A stretch of 64,000 bases of DNA from DASUWK01 sp036378435. Lineage in GTDB: Bacteria > Chloroflexota > Dormibacteria > Dormibacterales > Dormibacteraceae. Position numbers and translations under genes: made by a program. Position 1 is the first letter of the stretch. Each line of letters begins with the position of its first letter. The notes under the pieces were generated by a model. It had not been told where the DNA came from. It saw nothing but the letters and a program-made list of their open reading frames with translations, and did not search any database. Positions 50,406-58,168 of this stretch are shown piece by piece. The stretch spans positions 25,691 through 89,690 of the forward strand of contig DASUWK010000023.1 in assembly GCA_036378435.1 (NCBI GenBank), in the 5' to 3' direction.

Positions 50406-50803
50406 CGCGACAGCTTCCCTTCGATGGCGGCAATCCTCGCGCGATCCGCAGGCAGCAGGCGGGCGCCGGCGCTCTCGCCGGCGGCGTAGAGCTCGAGGCC
50501 GCGTCGAAAGCACCTCTCGGCTGGTGCGCTCTCGCCGCGCGCCTCGTAGATCGCGCCCTCCTCACAGGCCAGGGCGGCGTAGATCCGGATCCGGTCGAGC
50601 TCGTACCGGCCGGCGAGTTCGACCGCGCTCTGCGCATCCAGACGCTCGAGCAGAGGGCCGAGCGGGCCCATCACCTCGGCCCGCACCCGCTTGATCACCT
50701 CCAGCGCGGGTTCGAACTCACCCGCGCTGACGAACCGCGCGATCTGGGCCAGCGCTTGCGCGGCCCGCTCGATCAGGCGCTCGATGTAGTCGCGTCGGAT
50801 CAC
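50402..50803 (-). CDS. DUF6483-like helical protein
   Basis: 133 residues starting VIRRDYIERLIERAAQALAQ, the usual opening of DUF6483 proteins. The rest resembles TPR-like helices (ALACEEGAIYEARGESAPAE, RCFRRGLELYAA). The GTG at 50803 is chosen because GGAG lies 5 bases upstream and the family starts at IRRDYIE. It is coupled to the methyltransferase gene by ATGA. Function unknown. Confidence 0.72.
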   Translation of the reverse strand: MIRRDYIERLIERAAQALAQIARFVSAGEFEPALEVIKRVRAEVMGPLGPLLERLDAQSAVELAGRYELDRIRIYAALACEEGAIYEARGESAPAERCFRRGLELYAAGESAGARLLPADRARIAAIEGKLSR

Positions 50804-50996
50804 GGGCGCTCCACTCCCTAAGCTTGGCGGCAACGCGGTGGCGGTTCAGCCGCCATTTAGGCACAAGCCTTAACAGCGACGGCGCAGGCCCCTCTCCGAT
50901 TCCCTCTTACTGTCGATAGCGCCAGCAGGGGTTCCCAGCCCTCCACGAGTCACGGTCCGGTTCCTTGCTGAATCCATCCACCGGAGGGGACCCCAA

Positions 50997-51179
50997 ATGC
51001 AGGCAAGCCTCATCAGACCTCTCGAGTCGGGCCATCTCTACGCCCAGGCCGACGAGCTCGAGCAGGCCGCCAAAGGCTGGCTGTACGTGAACGGCCCGGC
51101 ACGCGACGTCGCGGCGAACCTGCTCGACGCGGCGGAGGCCCTACGCAAAGCCGCAAGGCTCATCCGCCGCGCTGCCTGA
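50997..51179 (+). CDS. Small helical protein (60 aa)
   Basis: 60 residues: LYAQADELEQAAKGWLYVNG then DVAANLLDAAEALRKAARLI. Two amphipathic helices, no membrane segment. A strong ribosome site (GGAGGGG, 8 bases before the ATG) supports expression. No known family. Confidence 0.6.
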   Translation: MQASLIRPLESGHLYAQADELEQAAKGWLYVNGPARDVAANLLDAAEALRKAARLIRRAA

Positions 51180-51185
51180 GCAGGG

Positions 51186-51662
51186 CTAGGAGCCGAGCTC
51201 CTGGAGCAGCTCTTCGAGCTGCTCGAATCCCTCGTTGACGCCGAACTCCATCCCGGACGCCATCATCCCGTCGCGATCCTCGAGGCTCTGGAACACCGCC
51301 GTGGTCACCACACGAGTTCCGCCGGCGCTCGGCTCGAACCGCACCGTCTCCAGCGAGACGTGGCCGGGGACGCCCTCGTACTCGAAGGTCCGCACGGTCT
51401 GCCTGCCCTCCTCGACCAGGTGGTACACGCCGTGGAAGCCATGGGTGTTGCCGGCCGGGTCGCGCTGGATATAGCGCCACTGACCGCCCAACCTCGGCTC
51501 TTGCTTCTCGATCGTGGTCGTCAGATAGCGCGGCCCCCACCACCTCGGGATCAGCTCGGGGTCGACGTACGCGCGGTAGACGAGCTCGGGCGGCGCCGCG
51601 ATCTCGCGGCTGATCGTCACGGACTGGACTCCGGGCTCGGCCGTGATCATGGTCTGGCTCAC
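51186..51662 (-). CDS. SRPBCC / AHSA1-like protein
   Basis: 158 residues with the START-like fold: SVTISREIAAPPELVYRAYV, DPELIPRWWGPRYLTTTIEK, GGQWRYIQRDPAGN and GVNEGFEQLEELLQEL. AHSA1-like SRPBCC proteins bind hydrophobic ligands or chaperones. It is coupled to the ArsR regulator gene by a GTGA overlap, a very common pairing. An ATG at 51650 is the alternative start. Confidence 0.87.
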   Translation of the reverse strand: MSQTMITAEPGVQSVTISREIAAPPELVYRAYVDPELIPRWWGPRYLTTTIEKQEPRLGGQWRYIQRDPAGNTHGFHGVYHLVEEGRQTVRTFEYEGVPGHVSLETVRFEPSAGGTRVVTTAVFQSLEDRDGMMASGMEFGVNEGFEQLEELLQELGS

Positions 51663-52012
51663 TTCTTCTCCTCCTGCTTGGGTTTGTCTATCGACTGCAG
51701 CTCGCGTAGGAGCTCGTCCAACCGCTCGTAGCCCTCTTCCCAGAAGCGGCGGTAGTCCTCGGCCCAGGCGACGACCTCTTTGATCGGCTCCGGCTGGAGC
51801 CGGCAGAGGCGCCACTGCGCCTTGCGCGCCTGGGTGATCAAGCCGGCGCGCTGCAGGACCTTCAAGTGCTTCGAGATCGTGGGCAGCTTGAGGTCGAACG
51901 GCTCGGCCAGCTCCATCACCGTCGCCTCGCCCTGGCCCAGGCGCGCCAGGATCGACCGCCGCGTCGGGTCGGCGAGTGCGTTGAGGGTGATGCTGAGCTG
52001 GTCCTTCGCCAC
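51659..52012 (-). CDS. ArsR-family transcriptional regulator
   Basis: 117 residues. Winged helix: LNALADPTRRSILARLGQGE, ATVMELAEPFDLKLPTISKH and LKVLQRAGLITQARKAQWRL. No cysteine metal site (CxC) is present, so it is not a typical metal sensor. It likely represses itself and the SRPBCC partner through the palindrome at 52018-52033. Start GTG. Confidence 0.9.
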   Translation of the reverse strand: MAKDQLSITLNALADPTRRSILARLGQGEATVMELAEPFDLKLPTISKHLKVLQRAGLITQARKAQWRLCRLQPEPIKEVVAWAEDYRRFWEEGYERLDELLRELQSIDKPKQEEKK

Positions 52013-52017
52013 GGCAT

Positions 52018-52033
52018 TTAGCTTATCAGCTAA
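52018..52033. promoter_or_regulatory. Operator-like palindrome upstream of arsR-type gene
   Basis: TTAGCT-TATC-AGCTAA is a perfect inverted repeat that ends 6 bases before the GTG start. It is A+T-rich in a G+C-rich genome and overlaps a further GCTAATTAGC palindrome. Typical place for an ArsR dimer site. Confidence 0.5.
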
Positions 52034-52061
52034 TTAGCCGTTTGGCAAACTAGGGCGCGTC

Positions 52062-52130
52062 ACCCGGCCGCCGCCGGCGCGGGCCTGGTTTGTTGGGCGT
52101 CGTTACCCGGCCGCCGCCGGCGCGGGCCTG
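52062..52130. repeat. 26-bp direct repeat, two copies
   Basis: ACCCGGCCGCCGCCGGCGCG followed by GGCCTG occurs at 52062-52087 and 52105-52130 (43-bp period). It lies between the ArsR-type gene and the end of the metallo-hydrolase gene. A related GCCGGCGGCGGCCTGGTT stretch occurs near 2675-2692. Confidence 0.6.
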
Positions 52131-52137
52131 TAGTGCG

Positions 52138-52800
52138 CTAGCCCCTGGTGTGCACCGCCGTGTCGTGGCAGAAGTGCACCGCGCTGGGGTCGAGCGCGTC
52201 GACGCGCTCGAGCGAGTGCTGCCAGGACTCTGCGTCGGCAGCCTGGCCGTCGCCGGCCGCCGCCAGGTCGCGATCGCGGAAGATCGTGAGGCGGTAGGCG
52301 GCATCGCCGATCAGCACCTCTTCGCCGCCCACTGTGTCGACCACCACGCACTGGTGGCCCAAGGTGTGGCCGGGAGTGCTGATGACGCGGACGCCCGGGA
52401 CGATCTCGGCGTCGCCGTCGAGGAGCTCGAAGCGGGCGCCCATGAAGTCGTACCAGTCGGCCAGTTCCGGCGATTCGACGCGGGCGCGGTCGAGCTCGGC
52501 GCGCTGGATGTAGAACGGCGCGTGCCTGAACACGGGATTCTGGCCGCAGTGGTCGAAGTGGAGGTGGCTGTTGATCACCAGGCCGATGTCGGACGGCGTC
52601 ATGTCGTGTTCGGCCAGCGCGTCGGCGATGGAGCGGTTGACGCAGCGCCAGTAGGCGAGCGCCTCGTCGGGGCCGCCGATGCCCGAGTCGGCGAGGATGG
52701 CGGGACCCCGCTCGGGCAGGATCACGAAGCCGTGGACCGGCATCTCCCAGCCTGGACGCTCGACCGCGCCGAGATCCAGCCGCTTGAGCTGGGCCTTCAA
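52138..52800 (-). CDS. Metallo-beta-lactamase-fold hydrolase (lactonase-like)
   Basis: 220 residues. Zinc ligands: HLHFDH in VINSHLHFDHCGQNPVF, His in STPGHTLGHQCVVV, Asp in LIGDAAY and a final His in VHFCHDTAVH. The spacing and the ILADSGIGG strand match AiiA-like lactonases and related esterases. Substrate unknown. The TTG start overlaps the stop of the SRPBCC gene (TTGA). Confidence 0.87.
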   Translation of the reverse strand: MKAQLKRLDLGAVERPGWEMPVHGFVILPERGPAILADSGIGGPDEALAYWRCVNRSIADALAEHDMTPSDIGLVINSHLHFDHCGQNPVFRHAPFYIQRAELDRARVESPELADWYDFMGARFELLDGDAEIVPGVRVISTPGHTLGHQCVVVDTVGGEEVLIGDAAYRLTIFRDRDLAAAGDGQAADAESWQHSLERVDALDPSAVHFCHDTAVHTRG

Positions 52801-53243
52801 GCAGGCTCTGGCAGCTGCTCGATCACTTGCTTCATGCGCTCGTGCACTTCCATGCTCTGCTTCGGCACCTGGCGGGCAATCAAGGGCTGCATGATGCGCA
52901 CGAACCCGCGCAGGTTCATCTCGAGCACTTCTGTGACATCGGTGGCGCCGTCGGCCGGTGCGAATGTCATCGTGGACCGCACCGCGAAGCCGCCAGACCC
53001 GCTCTCCATCACGAAGCGGCGCGGCCGCTCGTACTCCACCAGCTTGATCGGCGCTGTGATCTTCTGCGGCCCCTGTGTGCGGTCGTGCGTCCAGGTGCTG
53101 CCTACGCCGATGGGGCCGTCCGAAGTCCTGCGGGCGCTCTGGACGTAGCGGTCGTACGACGGCAGCGTGTCGAAATCCGCCACGTAGTCGAAGACGACCT
53201 CCGCGGGCTTGTTGATCCTCGTCTTGAGCTCGGCTCTGATCAT
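52797..53243 (-). CDS. SRPBCC family protein (polyketide cyclase/dehydrase-like)
   Basis: 148 residues: ELKTRINKPAEVVFDYVADF, DTLPSYDRYVQSARRTSDGP, VEYERPRRFVMES and a long C-terminal helix. It is the START-like cavity fold binding a hydrophobic ligand. The ATG at 53243 is preferred because the domain begins immediately after it. Coupled to the lactonase-like gene downstream. Confidence 0.82.
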   Translation of the reverse strand: MIRAELKTRINKPAEVVFDYVADFDTLPSYDRYVQSARRTSDGPIGVGSTWTHDRTQGPQKITAPIKLVEYERPRRFVMESGSGGFAVRSTMTFAPADGATDVTEVLEMNLRGFVRIMQPLIARQVPKQSMEVHERMKQVIEQLPEPA

Positions 53244-53262
53244 GGCCGAGATTCTGGCCTCT

Positions 53263-55083
53263 TCAGGCCAGCGATTCAAGCCAGGCGCGGTGGAGGTCGC
53301 CGTACCGGCCCGCGCCCTCGCGCAAGGACTCCGGCGAGCCGTCCTCGACGATGCGCCCGCCATCCACCACCACGATGCGGTCGGCGATGTCGACCGTCGA
53401 CAGCCGGTGGGCGATGATGAACGCCGTCCGCCCGCTGAGCAGGGTTCGCAGCGCCTGCTGGACCAGCCGCTCTGTGGGGAGGTCGAGCGACGACGTCGCC
53501 TCGTCGAGGATCAGCACGCGCGGATCGGCGAGGAACGCGCGCGCGAACGCGACGAGCTGCCGCTGGCCTGAGGAGAGGCGCACGCCGCGCCGGCGCACCG
53601 CGGTGTCGTAGCCCTCCGGCAGGGCGGTGATGAAATCGTGCGCGCCGACCGCGCGGGCGGCCGCCTCGACCTCGTCGCGGCTGGCGTCTGGGCGGCCGAA
53701 CGCGATGTTCTCCAGGACCGAGCCGCTGAAGAGGAACGACTCCTGCGTCACCATCACGATCGCCCGCCGCAGCTCTGCGGTCGCCAGGCTGCGCAGGTCG
53801 AGACCGTCGAGCGTCACCCGCCCGAGCTGGGGATCGTAGAAGCGGGCGATCAGCCGCGCGATCGTCGACTTGCCGGCGCCAGTCTCGCCCACCAGCGCGA
53901 CGACCTGGCCGGCGGGAACGTTGAAGGAAACGTCGACCAGGACCGGCTTCTCCACGTAGGCGAAGGTCACGCCGTCGAAGTCGATCTCGCCGCGAGCGGA
54001 CACCAGCCGCTCGGGCTGGACGGGCTCCGGCACCGATGGCGCCTCGTCCATCACGCCGGAGATCTTCTCGAGGGCGGCCGCCGCGGCCTGCAGCACGTTG
54101 TAGAACTGGCTCAGGTCCTGCATCGGGTCGAAGAACTGGCGCAGGTAGAGGACGAACGACACCAGGACTCCCAGCTGGAGGTCCCCGCGCACGGCCAGGT
54201 AGCCGCCGTAGCCGAGGACCGCCGCGCTGGTCACGCGGCCGAGCAGCGAGATGCCCGGCCCGAAGAGCGCGGCGACGCGACTCGACCAGATGTTGGCGTC
54301 GCGATAGCGCGCGGTGAGGTCCTCGTAGATGGCCTGGTTGCGCTGCTCGCGGCGGTAAGACTGCACCGCGCGGATGCCGCTCAGCGACTCCGTGAAGTGC
54401 ACGATGACCAGTGCCACGGCCTTTCTCACGGCGCGGTAGGCGCGGCCTGACTCGTTGCGGAACCAGCGGCTGAGCAGCAGGACGACCGGCGCCGACGCGA
54501 TGACGACGAGCGCCAGGCGAACGTCCAGCTTGAGCAGGATGACGGCGATCACGACGACCGAAAGCAGGCTTCGGACCAGCGTGTTGAGACCGGTCGCCAG
54601 CAGCTCGTAGAGCGCGTCGATGTCGGTGGTCAGCCGCGCGATGATGCGGCCGGAGCCGTAGCGCTCGTAGAAGGCGACGCTGAGGTCCTGGACGTGCCGG
54701 AAGAGCTGGGTGCGCAGGTCGTAGAGGAAGCGCTGGCCGGCCTGCCCGGACACACGCAGGAAGAGCATCTGGCTTCCGGCGGCTGTGCTGTACGCGACCA
54801 GCAGCGCGGCCGCATACAGGACCAGCTGCCCGAGACGGCGCGGGATGATCGCCTCGTCGATCGCCTGGCCGATCAGCCACGGCGCGGACAGGGTCGCCGC
54901 CGTCTCGAGCAGGACCAAGGCCAGCGAGATGGCGATCTGCCGGCGGTATGGACTCAGCAGCTGCGCGAGCAGCCGCCGGCTGCGGGCCCGCACCAGCGCC
55001 GCCAAGCCGGCCGACAGCTCGTCTACGTCCTCCGCGGCCACGCCGCGCCAGGAGGCGGGATCGATCGGCGCTGGAGTGCTCAC
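53263..55083 (-). CDS. ABC exporter subunit with canonical ATPase site
   Basis: 606 residues: six-helix exporter membrane domain (about 45-330) then ATPase. Walker A GETGAGKST, signature LSSGQRQ (Ser for Gly), Walker B VLILDEATSSLD with catalytic Glu, H-loop FIIAHRLSTV. It forms a heterodimer with the upstream-encoded half (55080). The deviant signature faces the partner's deviant Walker B, as in BmrCD/TM287-288-type exporters. It probably exports lipids or drugs. GTGA overlap couples the two genes. Confidence 0.92.
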   Translation of the reverse strand: MSTPAPIDPASWRGVAAEDVDELSAGLAALVRARSRRLLAQLLSPYRRQIAISLALVLLETAATLSAPWLIGQAIDEAIIPRRLGQLVLYAAALLVAYSTAAGSQMLFLRVSGQAGQRFLYDLRTQLFRHVQDLSVAFYERYGSGRIIARLTTDIDALYELLATGLNTLVRSLLSVVVIAVILLKLDVRLALVVIASAPVVLLLSRWFRNESGRAYRAVRKAVALVIVHFTESLSGIRAVQSYRREQRNQAIYEDLTARYRDANIWSSRVAALFGPGISLLGRVTSAAVLGYGGYLAVRGDLQLGVLVSFVLYLRQFFDPMQDLSQFYNVLQAAAAALEKISGVMDEAPSVPEPVQPERLVSARGEIDFDGVTFAYVEKPVLVDVSFNVPAGQVVALVGETGAGKSTIARLIARFYDPQLGRVTLDGLDLRSLATAELRRAIVMVTQESFLFSGSVLENIAFGRPDASRDEVEAAARAVGAHDFITALPEGYDTAVRRRGVRLSSGQRQLVAFARAFLADPRVLILDEATSSLDLPTERLVQQALRTLLSGRTAFIIAHRLSTVDIADRIVVVDGGRIVEDGSPESLREGAGRYGDLHRAWLESLA

Positions 55084-56828
55084 GCGGTCACCTCCTCCGT
55101 CAGCTCCTCGCTCATGTTCGACAGCAGCTCGCGGTAGAGCTCGCTCTTGTGCAGGAGGTCGTGGTGCGCGCCCACGGCCGCCACGCGGCCCCCGTCGAGC
55201 AGCGCCACGCGGTCGGCCAGCGCCACGGTGGACGGCCGGTGGGCGACGAGGACGGCGGTAGCGCCGTGCAGCACGTCGCGCAGGGCGTTCTCGATCAGCG
55301 CCTCGGTGTGCACGTCGACCGCGGACAGCGGGTCGTCGAGCACCAGCAGGCGCGGGTTGCCGAGCACGGCGCGCGCCAGGGCCAGCCGCTGCCGCTGGCC
55401 TCCCGAGAGGCTGTAGCCCTGCTCGCCGATGCGCGTGTCAAGACCCCAGGGCAGGTCGTATGCGAAGCGCGCCTGCGCGATCTCGAGCGCGCGCTCGAGG
55501 TCTTCCTCATCCGCCTCGGGACGTCCCATCAAGAGGTTCTCGCGAACGCTGGCCGAGAAGAGGATCGGGTCCTCGAAGGCCACGCCGATGCTGCCCCGCA
55601 GCTCCGCCAGCGACATGTCGCGCACGTCGACGCCGTCGATCGTGACCCGGCCCTCGGTCGCGTCATAGAGCCGGGGCACGAGGTTGGCGAGCGTGGTCTT
55701 GCCGGAGCCCGTGCGACCGACCAGCGCCAGCGTCTCGCCCGGCTCGACGTCCAGATCGAGGTCGCGCAGAACCCAGCGATCCGAGCCGGGGTAGCGGAAG
55801 CTCACGCGGTCGAAGCGCAGCGCCGCCTTGCCGTCGTGGCGCTGGTCGCTCGTGATCGCCCGGTCGGCGATGTCGGGCTCGACCGAGAGGACCTCCTCCA
55901 GGCGCTCGGCGGCTGAGGTGGCCTCCTCGTACATGGAGAGGATCCAGCCCAGGCCGTCCAGCGGCCAGGCCAGCATCTGGACGTAGGTGACGAAGGCGAG
56001 CAGGCCGCCGACGCTCAGCCGCCCGGAGATCGCCGCCGCCCCCCCGGCGAGGATCACGATCGCCAGGTTGAAGTTGGGGATCCCGCTCATCAGCGTCCAG
56101 GTGCCGGAGCGCAGCCGCACCGCCGCCAGGTTGGTCTCCAGCAGCTCGCCCGCCTCCCGGTCGAAGCGCTCGATCAGCAGCGGCCCGCGCCCGAAGGCCT
56201 TGACGATACGGACGCCCGTCGCCGCCTCTTCGACCGCCGTCGCCACGTCGCCCATCTGGTCCTGAGCGCGCCGCGCGATGCGCCGGTAGAGGGCGTGGAA
56301 GTGCCGGCTGAGCAGGATGACCGGAACGGCGGCCACCGCCGTGATGGCGGCCAGCGGGGCGTCGAGCCTGATCATGAAGAACAGCGCCACGTGGAACGTG
56401 ACCGCCAGCTGCACCAGCGCCACCAGGCCGAAGGCAACGAAGCGCCGGATCGTGTTGATGTCGCCGATCGCCCGCGACAGCAGCTGGCCGGACTGCCACT
56501 GGTCGTGGAACCCGACGTGCAGCGCCTGCAGGTGCGCGTAGAGGTCGTTGCGAATGTCGCGCTCCATGCGGAAGCCGGCGACGTTGACGAACTGGCGACG
56601 GCCGAACGAGAGCAGGAACTCGACCCCGCCGAGCAGCACGATGAGGCCCGCGTAGAGCGGCAGACGCCCGATGTCCTTGTGCGTCACGGGGCCGTCGATC
56701 GCGACTTTCAGCACCTGCGGGATCTGTGTCGTCGCCGCGAGGCCGGCGAAAGCCGCCAGCAGGCTGAGCGCGACCAGGCCTCGATAGGGCCGGATGTAGG
56801 GCAGAAAACGGCGGCGCAATAGAGACAT
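55080..56828 (-). CDS. ABC exporter subunit with degenerate ATPase site
   Basis: 582 residues: exporter membrane domain then ATPase. Walker A GRTGSGKTT, signature LSGGQRQR (canonical), Walker B LLVLDDPLSAVD, in which Asp replaces the catalytic Glu. Such a substitution marks the non-hydrolytic site of heterodimeric exporters. First gene of the pair. Substrate unknown. Confidence 0.92.
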   Translation of the reverse strand: MSLLRRRFLPYIRPYRGLVALSLLAAFAGLAATTQIPQVLKVAIDGPVTHKDIGRLPLYAGLIVLLGGVEFLLSFGRRQFVNVAGFRMERDIRNDLYAHLQALHVGFHDQWQSGQLLSRAIGDINTIRRFVAFGLVALVQLAVTFHVALFFMIRLDAPLAAITAVAAVPVILLSRHFHALYRRIARRAQDQMGDVATAVEEAATGVRIVKAFGRGPLLIERFDREAGELLETNLAAVRLRSGTWTLMSGIPNFNLAIVILAGGAAAISGRLSVGGLLAFVTYVQMLAWPLDGLGWILSMYEEATSAAERLEEVLSVEPDIADRAITSDQRHDGKAALRFDRVSFRYPGSDRWVLRDLDLDVEPGETLALVGRTGSGKTTLANLVPRLYDATEGRVTIDGVDVRDMSLAELRGSIGVAFEDPILFSASVRENLLMGRPEADEEDLERALEIAQARFAYDLPWGLDTRIGEQGYSLSGGQRQRLALARAVLGNPRLLVLDDPLSAVDVHTEALIENALRDVLHGATAVLVAHRPSTVALADRVALLDGGRVAAVGAHHDLLHKSELYRELLSNMSEELTEEVTA

Positions 56829-56844
56829 GGCTGGGGAGGACCTC

Positions 56845-56850
56845 TAAGTT
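56845..56850 (+). promoter_or_regulatory. -10 element, leaderless arrangement (COG4705 gene)
   Basis: TAAGTT lies exactly 6 bases before the GTG at 56857, the same geometry as phoR and pstB. Confidence 0.5.
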
Positions 56851-56856
56851 TGAACC

Positions 56857-57630
56857 GTGCTCGCTCGCCAAGTCATCCGCAAGGTTCCCGCCGTCGCCCT
56901 CAGCTTCTGGGTGGTGAAGATCCTGACCACCGCCCAGGGCGAGGCGGTGTCCGACTACCTCGTCCACACGATCAACCCGTACTACGCGGTGGCGCTGGGA
57001 ACCCTCGGCCTGCTCTTGGCCCTGGCGATCCAGCTGGCCCTCGACCGCTACCTGGCGCCGGCCTACTGGTTCGCGGTGACCATGGTGGCGATCTTCGGCA
57101 CGATGGCCGCAGACGCGGCCCACATCGAGCTCCACATCCCGTATGCGATGTCGGCGGCGATCTGCGCTGTTGGTCTGGCGGTCATCTTCCTGACCTGGCG
57201 GGCCGTCGAGGGAACGCTGTCCATCCACAGCATCCAGACCCGGCGGCGTGAGCTCTTCTACTGGGCCGCGGTGCTGGCCACGTTTGCCATGGGCACGGCG
57301 GTGGGCGACCTCACCGCCTACACGCTGCGGCTCGGGTTCCTTACCTCCGGGCTGCTCTTCACGGTCGCGTTCGCGCTGCCCTTCATCCTGCGCCGGCTCA
57401 CCGGCCTGAACGACGTCTTCGCCTTCTGGTGCGCCTACGTGCTGACGCGCCCGCTGGGCGCGTCATACGCGGACTGGTTCGGCGTGCCGCGAGCGCTGGG
57501 CGGGCTGAACTACGGCCGCGGCACGGTCGCTGTCGTCCTCACGCTGGCGATCGTCGGGCTGGTCGCCTACCTCTCGGCGTCCAAGGCGGACGTGGAGGTG
57601 GAGGGAGCCGCCGCCATCTCGGTCGCCTGA
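56857..57630 (+). CDS. COG4705-type integral membrane protein
   Basis: 257 residues, about eight membrane segments in two homologous halves. Half one has KILTTAQGEAVSDYLVHTIN and the second TFAMGTAVGDLTAYTLRLGF. FAFWCAYVLTRPLGASYADW is the strongest family marker. The family is called an uncharacterised membrane-anchored protein; a transport role is likely from the repeat architecture but not shown. The 3' end overlaps the DUF6220 gene on the other strand by 64 bases. Confidence 0.82.
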   Translation: MLARQVIRKVPAVALSFWVVKILTTAQGEAVSDYLVHTINPYYAVALGTLGLLLALAIQLALDRYLAPAYWFAVTMVAIFGTMAADAAHIELHIPYAMSAAICAVGLAVIFLTWRAVEGTLSIHSIQTRRRELFYWAAVLATFAMGTAVGDLTAYTLRLGFLTSGLLFTVAFALPFILRRLTGLNDVFAFWCAYVLTRPLGASYADWFGVPRALGGLNYGRGTVAVVLTLAIVGLVAYLSASKADVEVEGAAAISVA

Positions 57631-58061
57631 GCTGGCCGAAACGCCCAGGTCCGGAAGACCAGGGACCCGGCCAGGCCGGTGATGGCGATGGCGTTCAGGC
57701 CGTGAAGACCGCCTAGCGCCGCGAGGGCCGCGCTGCCGGTGAACGCCAGGCTGGCGAGCAGGAACTGGAGGACCATCAGGCCGAAAAGGGCGGCAGTCTG
57801 CCCCTTGATCCGAGCCGCGTGGCCCGCCCCGAACGCCAGGCCGATCATCACGAGGATGGTCACGGGGATGACCAGGTCGCCGTTGAGCGCGTGGAGGCTG
57901 GCGAAGTTGTCGCCTGTCTTGAAGCCCGCGAACACGCTGCCCGCGGTGTCCTTGTTGCCGTCGGCGCCCCAGACGTTCAGCGCCGCCGCGGCGATCAGAT
58001 AGAACTGCAGCGCGATCTCGACCAGCAGCACCACCCCGGCGACCGAATAGGCCTTCTTCAT
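57567..58061 (-). CDS. DUF6220-like four-helix membrane protein
   Basis: 164 residues with four membrane segments (VVLLVEIALQFYLIAAAAL, IPVTILVMIGLAFGAGH, LMVLQFLLASLAFTG, LNAIAITGLAGSLVF) and SLHALNGDLV between the first two, the DUF6220 pattern. AGGAGG lies 6 bases before the ATG. Function unknown. Confidence 0.75.
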   Translation of the reverse strand: MKKAYSVAGVVLLVEIALQFYLIAAAALNVWGADGNKDTAGSVFAGFKTGDNFASLHALNGDLVIPVTILVMIGLAFGAGHAARIKGQTAALFGLMVLQFLLASLAFTGSAALAALGGLHGLNAIAITGLAGSLVFRTWAFRPAQATEMAAAPSTSTSALDAER

Positions 58062-58125
58062 TCAGATCCTCCTTCCGGCGCGACATGGTGCCGCATGCAG
58101 GCGGATCTGTCGAGGGGGTTTGTGT

Positions 58126-58158
58126 CCCGGCCGGGGGCATGCTGGCACCCCGGCCGGG
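58126..58158. terminator. Hairpin terminator downstream of the sugar-binding-protein gene
   Basis: CCCGGCCGGGG (58126-58136) and CCCCGGCCGGG (58148-58158) form a perfect 11-bp stem with an 11-base loop. It lies 10 bases beyond the stop of the binding-protein gene. A TTTT follows only on the plus strand, so function in the minus direction may need Rho. Confidence 0.6.
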
Positions 58159-58168
58159 CGGTTTTAGG

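Noticed and set aside
52062..52130. CRISPR-like direct repeats
   Set aside because: Only two copies, GC-rich and palindromic, spacer of 17 bases, no cas genes.
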